A stretch of 64,000 bases of DNA, taken from contig OX328126.1 of NCBI GenBank assembly GCA_946811695.1, positions 7,888,197-7,952,196 on the forward strand, in the 5' to 3' direction. The notes beneath the pieces are model-generated. The model worked only from the letters and a program-made list of their open reading frames with translations. It was not told where the DNA came from and did no database searches. This stretch comes from Gonocerus acuteangulatus. Its lineage: Eukaryota; Arthropoda; Insecta; Hemiptera; Coreidae. Of the stretch, positions 10,281-21,019 are shown piece by piece; the stretch's first letter is position 1; each line of letters begins with the position of its first letter. The position numbers and the translations under genes were made by a program.

Positions 10281-11430
10281 ATATCTAATAATAATAGGAA
10301 ATTATTTATGTTGGAACCGTTGAAGCACAACAATTATTATGGCCAAGGATAGCTTGTACATACTTTTCACGTGGCATAAGTCCATTAATTGCAAAATAAA
10401 AGGGGAACATTTGCAATTAAATCTTGCTATTACTAATCTACGCGGGATTTTAATTAGCCCTCATCCGATGGCTGGTATTTTACGGTGGAATGTACAAATC
10501 AATTAGGCATAATAGCATGCTAGTGGTAAATCATTCGTGAATGACTCACTCAATCAGAGCTAGGAGATTGTAAGTACTCATCACAACACCTAGAGGTAAT
10601 TACAGGAAGCCATAGAGGTATGCAGCTTACTCCTCTCTTCTAATGACGTCATAAAAATATTGTTAATTTTAAATTATTACTTAATGTATTATTTATATAT
10701 CACAAAGGAAGGACCGAAATGAAAATAAAATGTTTCCTAAAAACTATGAAAAAGAAATTACTGCATAATTTATATTTTTTAAAGTAATGAATAAATCTTA
10801 TGAAATCATTTTTAAAGAAAAATGTTTTGGATAAAAATTGTTGCGAAAAAAATTCTCGTTTAATTTTAACATTTTAAAACAAAAAAAGAAAAAGATTTTG
10901 TATTGTGAAAGTAAAAACATGGATATATTTTTAATGTAGTTTAAGAAATAATGATATACAGTTAATTAATTTAATAATTAAAGTTTCTGAAATTGTCGAG
11001 ATCTACAATTAATGTATTTTATGTTCAGAATAAATTAAGCAATACTTGATTTGGAACCTTTTGTTTATTTGAAATTATTTGTTTATGTCAGTGAATCATT
11101 CATTATGGCTCGGATATTGTTTTTTTATTTTAAATAATGTTTAAAAGTTGACATAATATAAAAATTACTAATAAAACTTTTATACAAAAAAAATTTGGAA
11201 TAATAATATTCAAATGATTTTTATTTTTACGTTTTTAAAATAAAAATTATTAGAAAACTTTTTAAAAAAAAATAATAAAATATATCAATTGTGATGAAAT
11301 CTTTATTTTTATTTCCCAATAATAAAAATTAAAAGAATAGTGAATCTCATTTGAAATAAAAATTAATAGTTATTTTCGGTACCTGTTACAAAGCCACTTT
11401 TACTTATTCACGGTCTGCTGATATTCGTAG
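10281..11430. other. AT-rich, no supported gene
   Basis: Very AT-rich sequence, especially 10640-11340. I see no ORF of note, RNA gene or repeat shared with the rest of the window. Confidence 0.55.
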
Positions 11431-11434
11431 TTGC

Positions 11435-12270
11435 CTGTAAAACAGGCTACATACGGTCAGGCAGACCTGAACAGTCCACATGAAAGCCGGTAGCCTGAAA
11501 GCCGGTCGTCTGAACATGTATATATTCCAGCCGCCTGAACAGTCATAACTGACAGGCCGGCTGGATATATACACGTTAAAGCAGCCTACACTCGGTCAAA
11601 GAGGCCTGTCAGTTAGACCTGAACAGTCTTAACTGACGGGCCGGCTGGAATATATACACGTTAAAGCAGGCTACACTCGGTCAGGCAGACCTGAACAGTC
11701 CACATGAAAGCCGGTCGTCTGAACATGTATATATTCCGGCGACCTGAACAGTCATAACTGACAGGACGGTTGGAATATATACACGTTAAAGCAGGCTACA
11801 CTCGGTCAGGCAGGCCTGTCAGTTAGACCTGAACAGTCTTAACTGACGGGCCGGCTGGAATATATACACGTTAAAGCAGGCTACACTCGGTCAGGCAGAC
11901 CTGAACAGTCCACATGAAAGCCGGTAGCCTGAAAGCCGGTCGTCTGAACATGTTTATATTCCGGCGACCTGAACAGTCATAACTGACAGGACGGTTGGAA
12001 TATATACACGTTAAAGCAGGCTACACTCGGTCAGGCAGGCCTGTCAGTTAGACCTGAACAGTCTTAACTGACGGGCCGGCTGGAATATATACACGTTAAA
12101 GCAGGCTACACTCGGTCGGGCAGACCTGAACAGTCCACATGAAAGCCGGTCGTCTGAACATGTATATATTCCAGCCGCCTGAACAGTCTTAACTGACAGA
12201 CCAGCCTGAATATGTACACGTTCTGACGACCGGCTTTCAGGCTGACTGTTCAGGTCTAACTGACAGACCT
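11435..12270. repeat. GC-rich complex satellite, ~210-227-bp higher-order unit
   Basis: Repeating blocks: CAGACCTGAACAGTCCACAT at about 11461, 11689, 11896 and 12121; CTGAACATGTATATATTCC; ATATATACACGTTAAAGCAG. Each higher-order unit is built from smaller pieces, several in both orientations (GACCTGAACAGTC versus GACTGTTCAGGTC at about 12245-12257), so the array is internally palindromic. It is markedly richer in GC than its surroundings and its last unit is partly inverted. Confidence 0.92.
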
Positions 12271-12353
12271 TCCTGACCGTGTGTAACCCGCTTTACGGAA
12301 TGTTTATCTCAGAAATCCATTCAATTTACCCCAATTCTCACGCCTAAGAAGTG

Positions 12354-13260
12354 AAAAAGTCCGACTCGAAGGAACTGCGTCATCTTAACGCGGTTTCATA
12401 CTTATCCCTAGTGTCATTTGGAAAGATTGAAATAGAAACAGTTATTATTTTGGTTCGACCTTTCATGAAATCCTTTTATGGCCCGTTACAAAGGGCCAGC
12501 ATACCCTTCTACCTGGTATCCTACTCTACAGCAGGGTTGGCCAACCCCACTGCTACAAACTAGAAATAGTTATTTCAAAGTATCAAATATCAAAATGTTT
12601 CTAATTTTTTTTTTAACTTCTTCTACTATAATATTATTTCTATAAATAAATGCAATTTAAAACAACCAATTATAAAGTGAGCTAAACTACGACAAAAACC
12701 GTTCAAAAGAACAAAACAAACACATTTGAAGTTTTTAGCACTTATTTCTCCGATTGACATCGCCTGATCGAAAATTGCTTTAGAATATTTTTATAGACAA
12801 TTCAGTAAGCTTTCGTATGATTACTTTCCGCTTAGTACGATTTCTCAACCGTTTTCGACACTATAAGGAAAATATACGAAGTTCCCAAAACTTTTCATGT
12901 ATATTAATAACATTTTTTGTTCTAATCCTTCCTTAACTCCAAGCGTAACCAAAATTTAAACGACTTTGATTTCGAGCATGCAGAAAATATTATAACTGAA
13001 TCCCATGATTCTAAGTATCCTAACCAAAAACTTTATACGTCAACTATTTTTCCATTTTTCTCAAAAACGGTTAAAGCTGTCGCCTTAAAAATGGTTTCAT
13101 TCGTTTTTCTGGGCCAAAAATCTATAAAACGAGTACTTGCAAGCATATTATGTAACGATTTTATCCGCGCGAATTTCGCTGTAAAAACCATGTTCCGGTG
13201 GGCGGATTCTGCTGGTTAAGGAACTTGACATTTCAAATTAGACGAATGATTTTTGTGTCA
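12354..13260 (-). mobile_element. Fam-A, minus strand, 3' end and body
   Basis: Left edge reads AAGTCCGACTCGAAGGAACT then GCGTCATCTTAACGCGGTTT, the inverted right terminus of Fam-A. Body blocks follow in reverse to GGCGGATTCTGCTGGTTAAG near 13200. The expected 5' hairpin is replaced by the 36-bp minisatellite below. Confidence 0.85.
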
Positions 13261-13261
13261 A

Positions 13262-13516
13262 ATTTTCCCTATGTAGAGAGGGAGGAACTGCGCTAAAAAC
13301 ATGGATATGTAGAGAGGGAGGAACCGCGCTAAAAACATGGATATGTAGAGAGGGAGGAACTGCGCTAAAAACATGGATATGTAGAGAGGGAGGAACTGCG
13401 CTAAAAACATGGATATGTAGAGAGGGAGGAACTGCGCTAAAAACATGGATATGTAGAGAGGGAGGAACTGCGCTAAAAACATGGATATGTAGAGAGGGAG
13501 GAACTGCGCTAAAAAC
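13262..13516. repeat. 36-bp minisatellite grown from a Fam-A end
   Basis: Seven near-identical copies of a 36-bp unit containing GAGGAACTGCGCTAAAAACA and TGGATATGTAGAGAGG. The unit matches the unamplified place in the Fam-A copy at 18190-18235 (GAACCACGCTAAAAACAGTG), so it is an expansion of that segment. Because 36 is a multiple of 3 it gives a false repetitive ORF on the minus strand. Confidence 0.95.
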
Positions 13517-13699
13517 GGTGTCACTTTTGAGCGTATTGCACCTAGTCCACTTATAAATTTTAGGATGGTACCACGGCTGATAATTTAGATTCAGAAGTTA
13601 TCCTTAGGGATTAATCTTATAAAATGTAGTTTTTTGGTGTCTTTAATGTAATTATTTTCAACAATACTGATATTTTTGTAATTTATTTATTTATTTAAC

Positions 13700-14510
13700 T
13701 TTAAGAGCTGCACAGCAATGGTGATCTGCCCTAAAAGAATTTATATAAAATATAATAAATAAAATAATAAATTATAAGCTAAGGATCAGTAACAAAGTTA
13801 AAAATTAAAGGGTATGGAGAATGAAATAAAGAAAAGAATAATAATAAAAAATAATAAAGAAATATATAAGGAATTAATAAAATAAATAAATACAGAATTA
13901 AACTTATAATTTTAATGGTAATAATAAATATTAATCATAATGATATTAGCGGAGTTGAAATCTGAGGAATATTATCCTGAAATAAGAAACTTTGACTTGG
14001 GAGTTATGTTTGGTATAATTATATTTTATTATATGTCTTTGTCGTCTTTAAGTATGTCAGTATGGTATCAATATGGAGGCTCCTATCAGATAACAGTTCG
14101 AGTGAGGCTTCGAGGAATCTGTAAGTTGTCAGCACTTTTTACAGTTTTAAAAGTCAGTTTACTTAATACAGTTTTAAAAGTCAGTTTACTTAATACAGTT
14201 TTAAAAGTCAGTTTACTTAATACAGTTTTAAAAGTCAGTTTACTTAATACAGTTTTAAAAGTTAGTACTTTTAAAACTGTATTGTTCGATTCCCACTAGG
14301 GGTGGTGGCTTTTCTTTCGAAAAAAAGAAAAGGCATCACTCCTATCCTGGCTAGAAAAGGGTGGTAACCTATAGATAACCCGTCCTAAAATTCGTAGTTA
14401 ATAATAAATGGACGTTAAAATTTAAATAAATAAATAAAAACTGTATTATTACGAATTTAAATTCATATGCTCTTTCAATAATTGTGTTACCATGACAAAT
14501 GTCTAATAAT
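13700..14510 (+). repeat. Segmental duplication, copy 2, with 27-bp tandem and SINE-C insertion
   Basis: Copy of 9745-10280. Positions 14138-14272 hold about five copies of a 27-bp unit (ACAGTTTTAAAAGTCAGTTT...), against two in copy 1. A third partial copy follows at about 14515-14615 (CTTTGTCGTCTTTAAGTATG onward). Confidence 0.92.
14284..14436 (+). mobile_element. SINE-C, 5'-truncated at the B box
   Basis: Starts GTTCGATTCCCACTAGG, i.e. at the tRNA-like B box, and continues through GGTGGTAACCTATAGATAAC and an AT tail (AATAAATGGACGTTAAAATT, then TAAA repeats). It is bounded by the exact 11-bp duplication AAAACTGTATT (14273-14283, 14437-14447). The same locus in copy 1 has one AAAACTGTATT and no insert. 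Compare the 46.1 and 55.3 kb copies, which keep the 5' head. Confidence 0.93.
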
Positions 14511-14619
14511 TATTATATTATATTTTATTATATGTCTTTGTCGTCTTTAAGTATGTCAGTATGGTATCAATGTGGGGGCTCCTATCAGATAACAGTTCAC
14601 TGAGGCTCGAGGAATCTGT

Positions 14620-15635
14620 AAGTTGTCTCTTTTAAGGCAGTCTGTTAGTAAGTGTTTTACAGTTAAAGGTACGTCTTGTCTTGTGAAGAGGTACGAATGG
14701 GTGAGTCGTGTATGTCCGATTCTAAGTCGTGTTAGTATTACTTCGTCGCGTCTTGTCCTTAGTTCACCTGACGAATATGGTTGTATACTGCACTTTACTT
14801 CCCTGAGGTTGTTATCTTGTGTGCAGTACCACGTTGCTTGCCATATATTCAGTATAGTGTGTGTTATTTTTGTTTGTAAGTCTTGTGATGTAAGTAAGTA
14901 CTGGTCATGTGGTCGGCTAGTTGTAGCAAGTTTTGCCTGTTCGCCTGCTTTTGAAGTCTCTCCAAGGTTTGTAATTTAGATTGAACAGGAAGGGGTAAAA
15001 AGGAAAGTGATGCCACACATTGTTCCTAGGATGCGTAGAACTTCTAGGATGCGTAGAACTTCGCCTCATCCGAGAAGCATCAAAACGAAATGAGTCGTAT
15101 AAAGTTGTTACATAACGACGCTAGCTGAATCAGAGGACACCACAAGAACCCACTAAGACTGGCGAAGTGAAACGGCGGCCATCCTGAAAGTGACTAATAG
15201 CCTAAAAGTGCTCCCGACGTTGTGTAGTTATGACTTGATTCACTCTCCCACGGTAACATTATCTCCAAGTTGTGTTTCCATTCACCTCACGTAGCTAGGG
15301 GTGGATGTGTCGCGATGGTTCTGGCTGAGATAATACACGAGGAAACGGCTTAATATTCCATTTTATCTCCTCTACTAGATTCTCCCGGAGGTTTTCAACA
15401 CTTTCACGATGAAGTCGTTAGAACGCTCTTTGTCGGGTCGGCTGAGTCTTGTTTCTTGAAGGCACGTAGGCGGGCTTTCGGTTTCCGCCAAGGGCAATGG
15501 TGACTTATGTTACATTATTTAGCTGTACAATGTAGAAGATGTGTGGTGTAATTGTTGTAGAGGTGACGAACGGCAGAAACATGACGGGTGACTCGCTTCA
15601 TATGAGACATGTTAATGCGTTTCAATAACATCTTC
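14620..15635. other. Unique sequence, no supported gene
   Basis: Less AT-rich than its neighbours. A 118-codon ORF at 14623-14979 shows no domain or splice context and I do not accept it as a gene. An 18-bp tandem (GGATGCGTAGAACTTC) occurs at 15028-15062. This stretch could hide exons too short to recognise. Confidence 0.45.
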
Positions 15636-16372
15636 GGTAAAAATGCAGTTTCCCGCCCTACAAAACGATTTCTTTCAAACTTTGCACAATAACGTATTTT
15701 GATGCACTAAACACGAATACGATAAAAAAAAAAAAAAAACGTCGGATTTAACTAGGAAAGAAGTTATTAAGCACTTAAGTTCACTGTTGTGCAGGTTATG
15801 AGAGCTATTAATTATAGCGAGTTGGATTGACTGGGGTTTTGTTATCTTCTTGAGCGAGCGGAAACGCATAGAACGTATGCTCTTAAGCGATAGGTGAGGA
15901 TGCCATAAAAATTAACAATATTTTCGAATAAATGGTTTCTGAACATTTCAAATGAGAGTTCTCTGTTTCCCAATGTTATATATCTGCGCATGCGCGTGTT
16001 TACAAATACGCTGATGACGCCTAGTTTTATAACCTTCCTAACTTTAGTGCTTAATATTATATTCTATTAATTTTAGCGAGTTGGATTGACTGGGGATTTG
16101 TTATCTTCTTGAGCGAGCGGAAACGCATAGCATGTATGCCTTAAAGTCGTCATTTATGCCTTAAAGTCGTCACAAATTTAGTTGTTTACATTAGTTTACA
16201 TTTCATAACCTGCATAACAGTGAACTTAAGTGCTTAATAACTTCTTTCCTAGTTAAATCCGACGGTTTTTTTTTGTTTTTTTTTATCGTATTCGTGTTTA
16301 GTGCATCAAAATACGTTATTGTGCAAAGTTTGAAAGAAATCGGTTTGGAGGGCGGGAAACTGCATTTTTACC
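15636..16372. mobile_element. Fold-1 foldback element, 737 bp, 8-bp TSD
   Basis: Long inverted arms: left end GGTAAAAATGCAGTTTCCCG, right end its inverse CGGGAAACTGCATTTTTACC. Both arms carry CGATTTCTTTCAAACTTTGC, an A/T run, and GGAAAGAAGTTATTAAGCAC in mirror order. The centre has GAGCGAGCGGAAACGCATAG twice. Flanks are the exact 8-bp repeat ACATCTTC (15628-15635 and 16373-16380). No coding capacity. The 8-bp duplication is what hAT-type transposases produce, but the ends are not a standard hAT sequence, so the superfamily is open. Confidence 0.93.
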
Positions 16373-16532
16373 ACATCTTCTCCCTGGATGGACTTTGTTT
16401 CAGGTAAAAGATGAAACCAATATTGTTTCCATATTGTAAATGAATTGGTTAAATAACATATGTAATTGTGACAAAATAGTATTGCCAATTACATACATCT
16501 TAAACTACTTTAACTTAAAATTAACATTAAAT

Positions 16533-17955
16533 GAGGAGCTTAGTATCAAAGTTGGACAACTCCATTATTTTCAGTTTTGAGATTTTTGTCGATTCTTAAG
16601 TGGATTTTTATGCTTCATTCGATTTTACAACTGTTTTTCATTAAAAAAGGAGAGAAAATAGGTAAAATAGCGATTATTTCAACCGTTCAGAATCAAAATA
16701 TGGACAATTCCAACATAGTTTGGTTTCAAAAAATGACAACTCCATCAGTAGCCAATGAGAAGCTTGCATTCATGCAATCTGCTCCCAACATGCACTGCAA
16801 ATCCATCATGGCTGAATGTTTATAGTTACTTGTAATAAGTGCATTTGGCGATAATTCTTATTAATAACTAGCTGTTATCCGGCACACTGTGGTTCCGAAT
16901 GCCGGATTTTGGGACAAAACCTCTAGGTACTTGAATCTTTCTGATTTAGGTATGATTTTTGAAGAATTTCTTTTGTGCCGAGTCGTATGAGACCACTACC
17001 AATTCTATAGAATAATTATTTTATTAATAAAGGGGCTTTATATAACAACAACCGTGAAAAACAGCCGGTATTTAATTTAAAATATTCATACTTTACTCAA
17101 GTGGTAGAGCTATGTATCCTTCCAAATATATTTTCAAGACCTCAGGTGAATAAATTAACAGCTAATGTGGTACTGGTAACTGTTCTCGACATATTCCTCT
17201 TTTTTTAAATTTTCGCGTATAACAAATAAATATTGACAGTTTCACACTAGATATTAAATAGATCTCATCGTTAATGTTCAGTTATTTGCTATTAAAAACT
17301 TTTCAACAACTCTCTGCAGAAAATAATAATGGTTAACTCGTTTTTCATAAAATAATCGCATCGCTAATTGATAACTTTATTTTATTAGCTGTGCACAGGT
17401 ATGGCTGAGTACGGCGATGAAAATTATAGCACAGCCACTTCAATACATGTAGTTATAGGTAAAACTGTGCGAAGAGGATGGCTAAGTACCACTTTTTTTC
17501 TAAACTTAATAAAATAAGGATAATTTAGTTTCATTTCAGTTTTGTCAAACTGTATTTAAATATCATTTTTCATGTAATTTTTAACTATATAATTTTGATT
17601 TAATACATTAGACGTAATTACATTATATTAAAACACCCTCGAGCATACCAAATTCATGTTTGTTTGGTTTCAAAAGAGGATAGGTTCAATTTTCAAATGG
17701 CTCCGTTTGGTTTCCAAAACAGACAACTCCATGACTTGGTTTCAAACATGGAAAACTCCACTATTTAAAGTGTAATTACGGCCTTAATACTTATATAATT
17801 TTGTAGTGCCTTTGAAATAATGTTTCTGGGGCCTATAAGAATAACATATAAAAAAATCACCATGATACTGACATCAATATAGTAGATATGGTTTTTTGCC
17901 TCTCCTGTAAAAAAAAGCAAAAGTGGAGTTGTCCATCTTTGATACTAAGCTCCTC
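16533..17955. mobile_element. 1.42-kb TIR element, family not recognised
   Basis: Terminal inverted repeats of about 32 bp: left GAGGAGCTTAGTATCAAAG, right CTTTGATACTAAGCTCCTC, with the TTGGACAACTCCA / TGGAGTTGTCCA extension. Both flanks read AAAT (16529-16532, 17956-17959), which may be a 4-bp duplication or chance. A motif of the type GGTTTCAAA...GACAACTCCA recurs inside (about 16719-16744, 17670, 17710-17760), like subterminal transposase-binding repeats. The only long ORF (16577-16825) has no recognisable domain. A Helitron-like 3' end sits inside at 16868. Confidence 0.8.
16868..16905 (-). mobile_element. Helitron-like 3' terminus
   Basis: Plus-strand CTAGCTGTTATCCGGCACAC is the inverse of the Helitron 3' end (compare ACTAGCTGTTATCCGTTGTG at 61901). 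The extent of the fragment to the right is unclear. Confidence 0.4.
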
Positions 17956-18059
17956 AAATGTGTATTACAGGTTTTTCGATTTTAACCGATATCTTCTTTT
18001 TGGACAAAAGGAAATTTGGTTTTGGACAAAAGGAAGTTTGGTTTTGGTCAAAGAATAGT

Positions 18060-18365
18060 TCAGCAAGCATATGATGTAAGCGTAACGATTTTATCCGCGC
18101 GAATTTTGCACCAAAACCATGTTCCGGTGGGCGGATTCTGCTGGTTAACTTGACATTTCAAATTAGACGAAAGATTTTTGTACCAAATTTTCCCTATGGA
18201 GGGAGGGAAGAACCACGCTAAAAACAGTGTCATTTTTGAGCGTATTGCGTATAGTTCACTCATATATTTTAGTGGGGTACCACGGCTCGTAATTTAGATT
18301 CAGAAGTTATCCTTCAGGATTAATATCATAAAATGTAGTTTTTTGGTGTCTTTAATGTTGTGTTG
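18060..18365 (-). mobile_element. Fam-A fragment, minus strand
   Basis: AACGATTTTATCCGCGCGAA, TTCCGGTGGGCGGATTCTGC and GAACCACGCTAAAAACAGTG match the region just right of the TA tract in other copies. The segment 18230-18365 also matches 13518-13650 (TCAGAAGTTATCCTTMRGGATTAAT), so both carry the same extra flank. Confidence 0.75.
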
Positions 18366-18389
18366 AGCTAAGAAAACCAGTCAGAATTT

Positions 18390-18580
18390 CGAGGAAAATG
18401 TATATTTTTGACGTTTCGGAATGGTCTTTGGCAGCTCTGTTCAGCAATAAATACCCGGGGGATGGAGAAAGACCAAACATGCTGTGTAGATGGCCGAGAG
18501 TTCATTTCCAAATTTATTTCACGCTCATCTAACTACTACTGCAGAAGAAGGCTGTGAAGAAGCATGTAGAAACGTCCAAA
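18390..18580. mobile_element. Penelope-like repeat end, second copy
   Basis: TTTTTGACGTTTCGG followed by GGATGGAGAAAGACCAAAC parallels 3575-3655. AGAAACGTCC recurs at about 18570. I read it as a diverged end of the same retroelement family. Confidence 0.4.
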
Positions 18581-19704
18581 TTTGTGGACGCCCTCCCGGG
18601 CGAGGGGGCGAGCACAACTCCCAGTAGAGCCTTGATGATTAAGTTTCCCCTGTTAAAGCATTTTTACAAGGAGAGAAGTGCAGCGGTGTCGCGGTGGGCT
18701 CGGACGGTGCCCTTTCCGCGGTCTGGGCTGGAGGCTTATAGATTTTTTTTCCGAATTTTTTTCTCTTTATTCTTTAATTCAATTATTCATTTTCTATATA
18801 ATAAAATTAAAAAATGTATTTAAGATTTATTTAAAAGGTTCCTTCCTTTCGTTGGGTGCCCATGACCTCCCGCGGTTGAATACACCCTTCAGAACGATAA
18901 AAAAAAAAAAAAAAACGTCCAAATTTACACGGAAAATATTAATTTTTCCGAAAATCTGTCTGTTTTTCTTAGCCGAATTCTAATTATTACTTGATCTCTT
19001 ATATTTTCTATTGTCCAAAAAAATAGCTAAAATCGAAAAATCTGTAATAAACTTTTAATATTAATTCAAGTAACATGGTGGATGTAATTAACTCCTTATA
19101 ATATCGAAAGCTAACTGGTCGACACGATTTTTTTCCCAAGAAGATTTACCAGTGAATCTAGAGCAATTTTTCATCCTGAATTCAGATATGTATTCAGCAT
19201 TTTTCCATCTGACACAGTTTTTTTGTGACAGCGTCAATCCATATCAAGTAGTCCAAAGGTTGCTTGACCATTTTAGGAAAAATTAATATTATTACCATCA
19301 ATTACAAATGAAATCAGAAGTTCAAACAATTTTTAAAATTTTTTTTAGTCTACCGTTTGAAAATGGCATGAATATTTTTCCATTTTTGAAACAAACATGG
19401 CCACCATTTTCAAACGGTTTACTTGAAAAACATTTTAAAACTTCTTTTGAGCTGCTGATTCCATATATAGTTGATGGTAAAAATATCAATATTTCTAAAA
19501 TGGTGAAGCAACCAGATTATTTTTCCTGGACCAATTATAATGGATTGACCCAAAAGCACAAAAAATACTTCTAGAAAATGTTATTTTAGTTCTTGTGGAA
19601 GAAAAAAAAGTTCATTTCATTGCTATAAAAAAAAAAAAAAACATACTATGAACAAATGTTCTCTCATTTGAACAGAATTGTCTTCTCTATACAATTTTCC
19701 TTAC
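18581..19704. other. No supported gene (downstream intron of the Wnt exon)
   Basis: 18590-18760 is GC-rich (CCCGGGCGAGGGGGCGAG, CGCGGTGGGCTCGGACGG) and unlike its surroundings; I cannot assign it. 18900-19660 is AT-rich. By orientation this is downstream of the Wnt exon; I did not find the next Wnt exon. Confidence 0.5.
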
Positions 19705-19931
19705 CTCTCTTTAGTATCTGACTGTTATGCGGTGCCCTGACCGCTAGAGATGAACAGTTCCATCGGTGCCACCTGAACTGGTGTTGGCATTCCTTCACTG
19801 CTGCTGCCAATCCTTCCACTGCAGCGAGAGCTAATTCTGGGTGTCTTCTGCAGCTGTCTTGCTGTGTTCTGCTCAGTCCGTTCAGTGTCTTGCACACTGC
19901 CAGCCCTCTCACGCACTCAGTTTGTCTCCAG
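19705..19931 (-). CDS. Wnt10: Wnt10-like secreted ligand, single internal exon
   Basis: Wnt proteins are secreted, lipid-modified ligands for Frizzled/LRP receptors. This 227-bp exon reads through without a stop and encodes an N-terminal Wnt segment with VCKTLNGLSRTQQDSCRR, the hallmark ECQHQFRWHRWNCSSL, and PHNSQILKR. Cysteine spacing (C..C in the first block, CRR, ECQ.QFR, RWNCS) follows the family. The last block (PH-S-ILKRG after WNCSS) is the arrangement I know from Wnt10 rather than other subfamilies. Acceptor: a T-rich tract ending TGCTGTACAG, cut after 19932; donor: AAGAGAG|GTAAGG, intron starting at 19704. The exon is in phase 2 at its start and phase 1 at its end. The signal-peptide exon should lie at higher coordinates and later exons at lower coordinates, but neither is recognisable here. 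It could be an exon relic, though the intact frame and splice sites argue against that. Confidence 0.85.
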
Positions 19932-20072
19932 CTGTACAGCAAACAAAAAAATAAAATAATGATAAAATAGTGTAGCAGAGCATATGTTTTAATTGACATG
20001 TGTACAACAAAAAAAGACTACATAGTGTGAAAAAAAACAATCAGTGATGGGGCATCCTTTACAAACATATTT

Positions 20073-20724
20073 CACTAGTATTTCTAAAGTGACACAACTC
20101 AAAATGAAACTCAACTGAAAATGTGTCACTCTTGCCTATGTAGAGGGAATAGCATTAAGACAGGAAGAGTGATACAACTCAAAATGAAACTCAACTGAAA
20201 ATGTGTCACTCTTGCCTATGTAGAGGGAATAGCATTAAGACAGGAAGAGTGATACAACTCAAAATGAAACTCAACTGAAAATGTGTCACTCTTGCCTATG
20301 TAGAGGGAATAGCATTAAGACAGGAAGAGTGATACAACTCAAAATGAAACTCAACTGAAAATGTGTCACTCTTGCCTATGTAGAGGGAATAGCATTAAGA
20401 CAGGAAGAGTGATACAACTCAAAATGAAACTCAACTGAAAATGTGTCACTCTTGCCTATGTAGATGGAATAGCATTAAGACAGGAAGAGTGATACAACTC
20501 AAAATGAAACTCAACTGAAAATGTGTCACTCTTGCCTATGTAGATGGAATAGCATTAAGACAGGAAGAGTGACACAAGTTCTCTCTGGTGTAGAAGCTCT
20601 GAAGCTAGGTGCATACAGTTTTGATGGTTGATAAAGAGATATTTACCATGTCTTTCACAGTCATAACTATGACGGTGTGAATAAAACTGTTTTTTTGAGC
20701 TGTGTCACTTTAGAAATACTAGTG
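20073..20724 (+). mobile_element. CACTAG-family MITE expanded internally
   Basis: Perfect inverted ends CACTAGTATTTCTAAAGTG (left) and CACTTTAGAAATACTAGTG (right). Right internal part (GTAGAAGCTCTGAAGCTAGG, TTTGATGGTTGATAAAGAG) matches the 3859-4065 copy. Flanks ACATATTT and GGATATCT match at 5 of 8 positions, so the target duplication is uncertain. About 500 bp of the length is the minisatellite below. It lies about 140 bp upstream (in gene orientation) of the Wnt exon acceptor. Confidence 0.88.
20090..20575. repeat. 80-bp minisatellite inside the MITE
   Basis: About six copies of an 80-bp unit (ACAACTCAAAATGAAACTCA ... AGCATTAAGACAGGAAGAGT), nearly identical, with one G/T change in the last two copies. 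The copy at 3.9 kb has the same segment once, so amplification happened after the families split. Confidence 0.97.
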
Positions 20725-21019
20725 GGATATCTTAAAAAGTGCCTTATTTTAAAAGAAAATCATTATTGTGTTAATGTAAAATTTCTCGCGGTGTTTTCAA
20801 GCATTTGATGGAGTAGAAGATGACAATCACAAGCCTTCACAAGTCTTTTATGAAACTGAAAATTCTCTAACCTTCCTTAGTAGCTACCTTTAAGCTTAAG
20901 AGGTTTGGTGCTTACAATCTATTGTTTACAGAGGTATTATGAACCACATCAGCCAAGTGCCAGCAGACAATTGCTTTTAGACTTGAACTTTCATTTTTAC
21001 AATAATTTTTATATTCAAT

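Noticed and set aside
13258..13524. Repetitive ORF on the minus strand; also 42556-42850 and 44414-44919
   Set aside because: Minisatellite periods (36, 30, 45 bp) are multiples of 3, so long ORFs are expected by chance.
14623..14979. 118-codon ORF
   Set aside because: No domain, no codon bias I can see, no splice or promoter context.
18554..18983. Overlapping ORFs in the GC-rich patch
   Set aside because: No recognisable domain; they run into AT-rich low-complexity sequence.
20073..20724. CACTA (EnSpm) superfamily for the CACTAG MITE
   Set aside because: The ends read CACTA, but the better-kept copy at 3.9 kb has an 8-bp, not 3-bp, flanking duplication.
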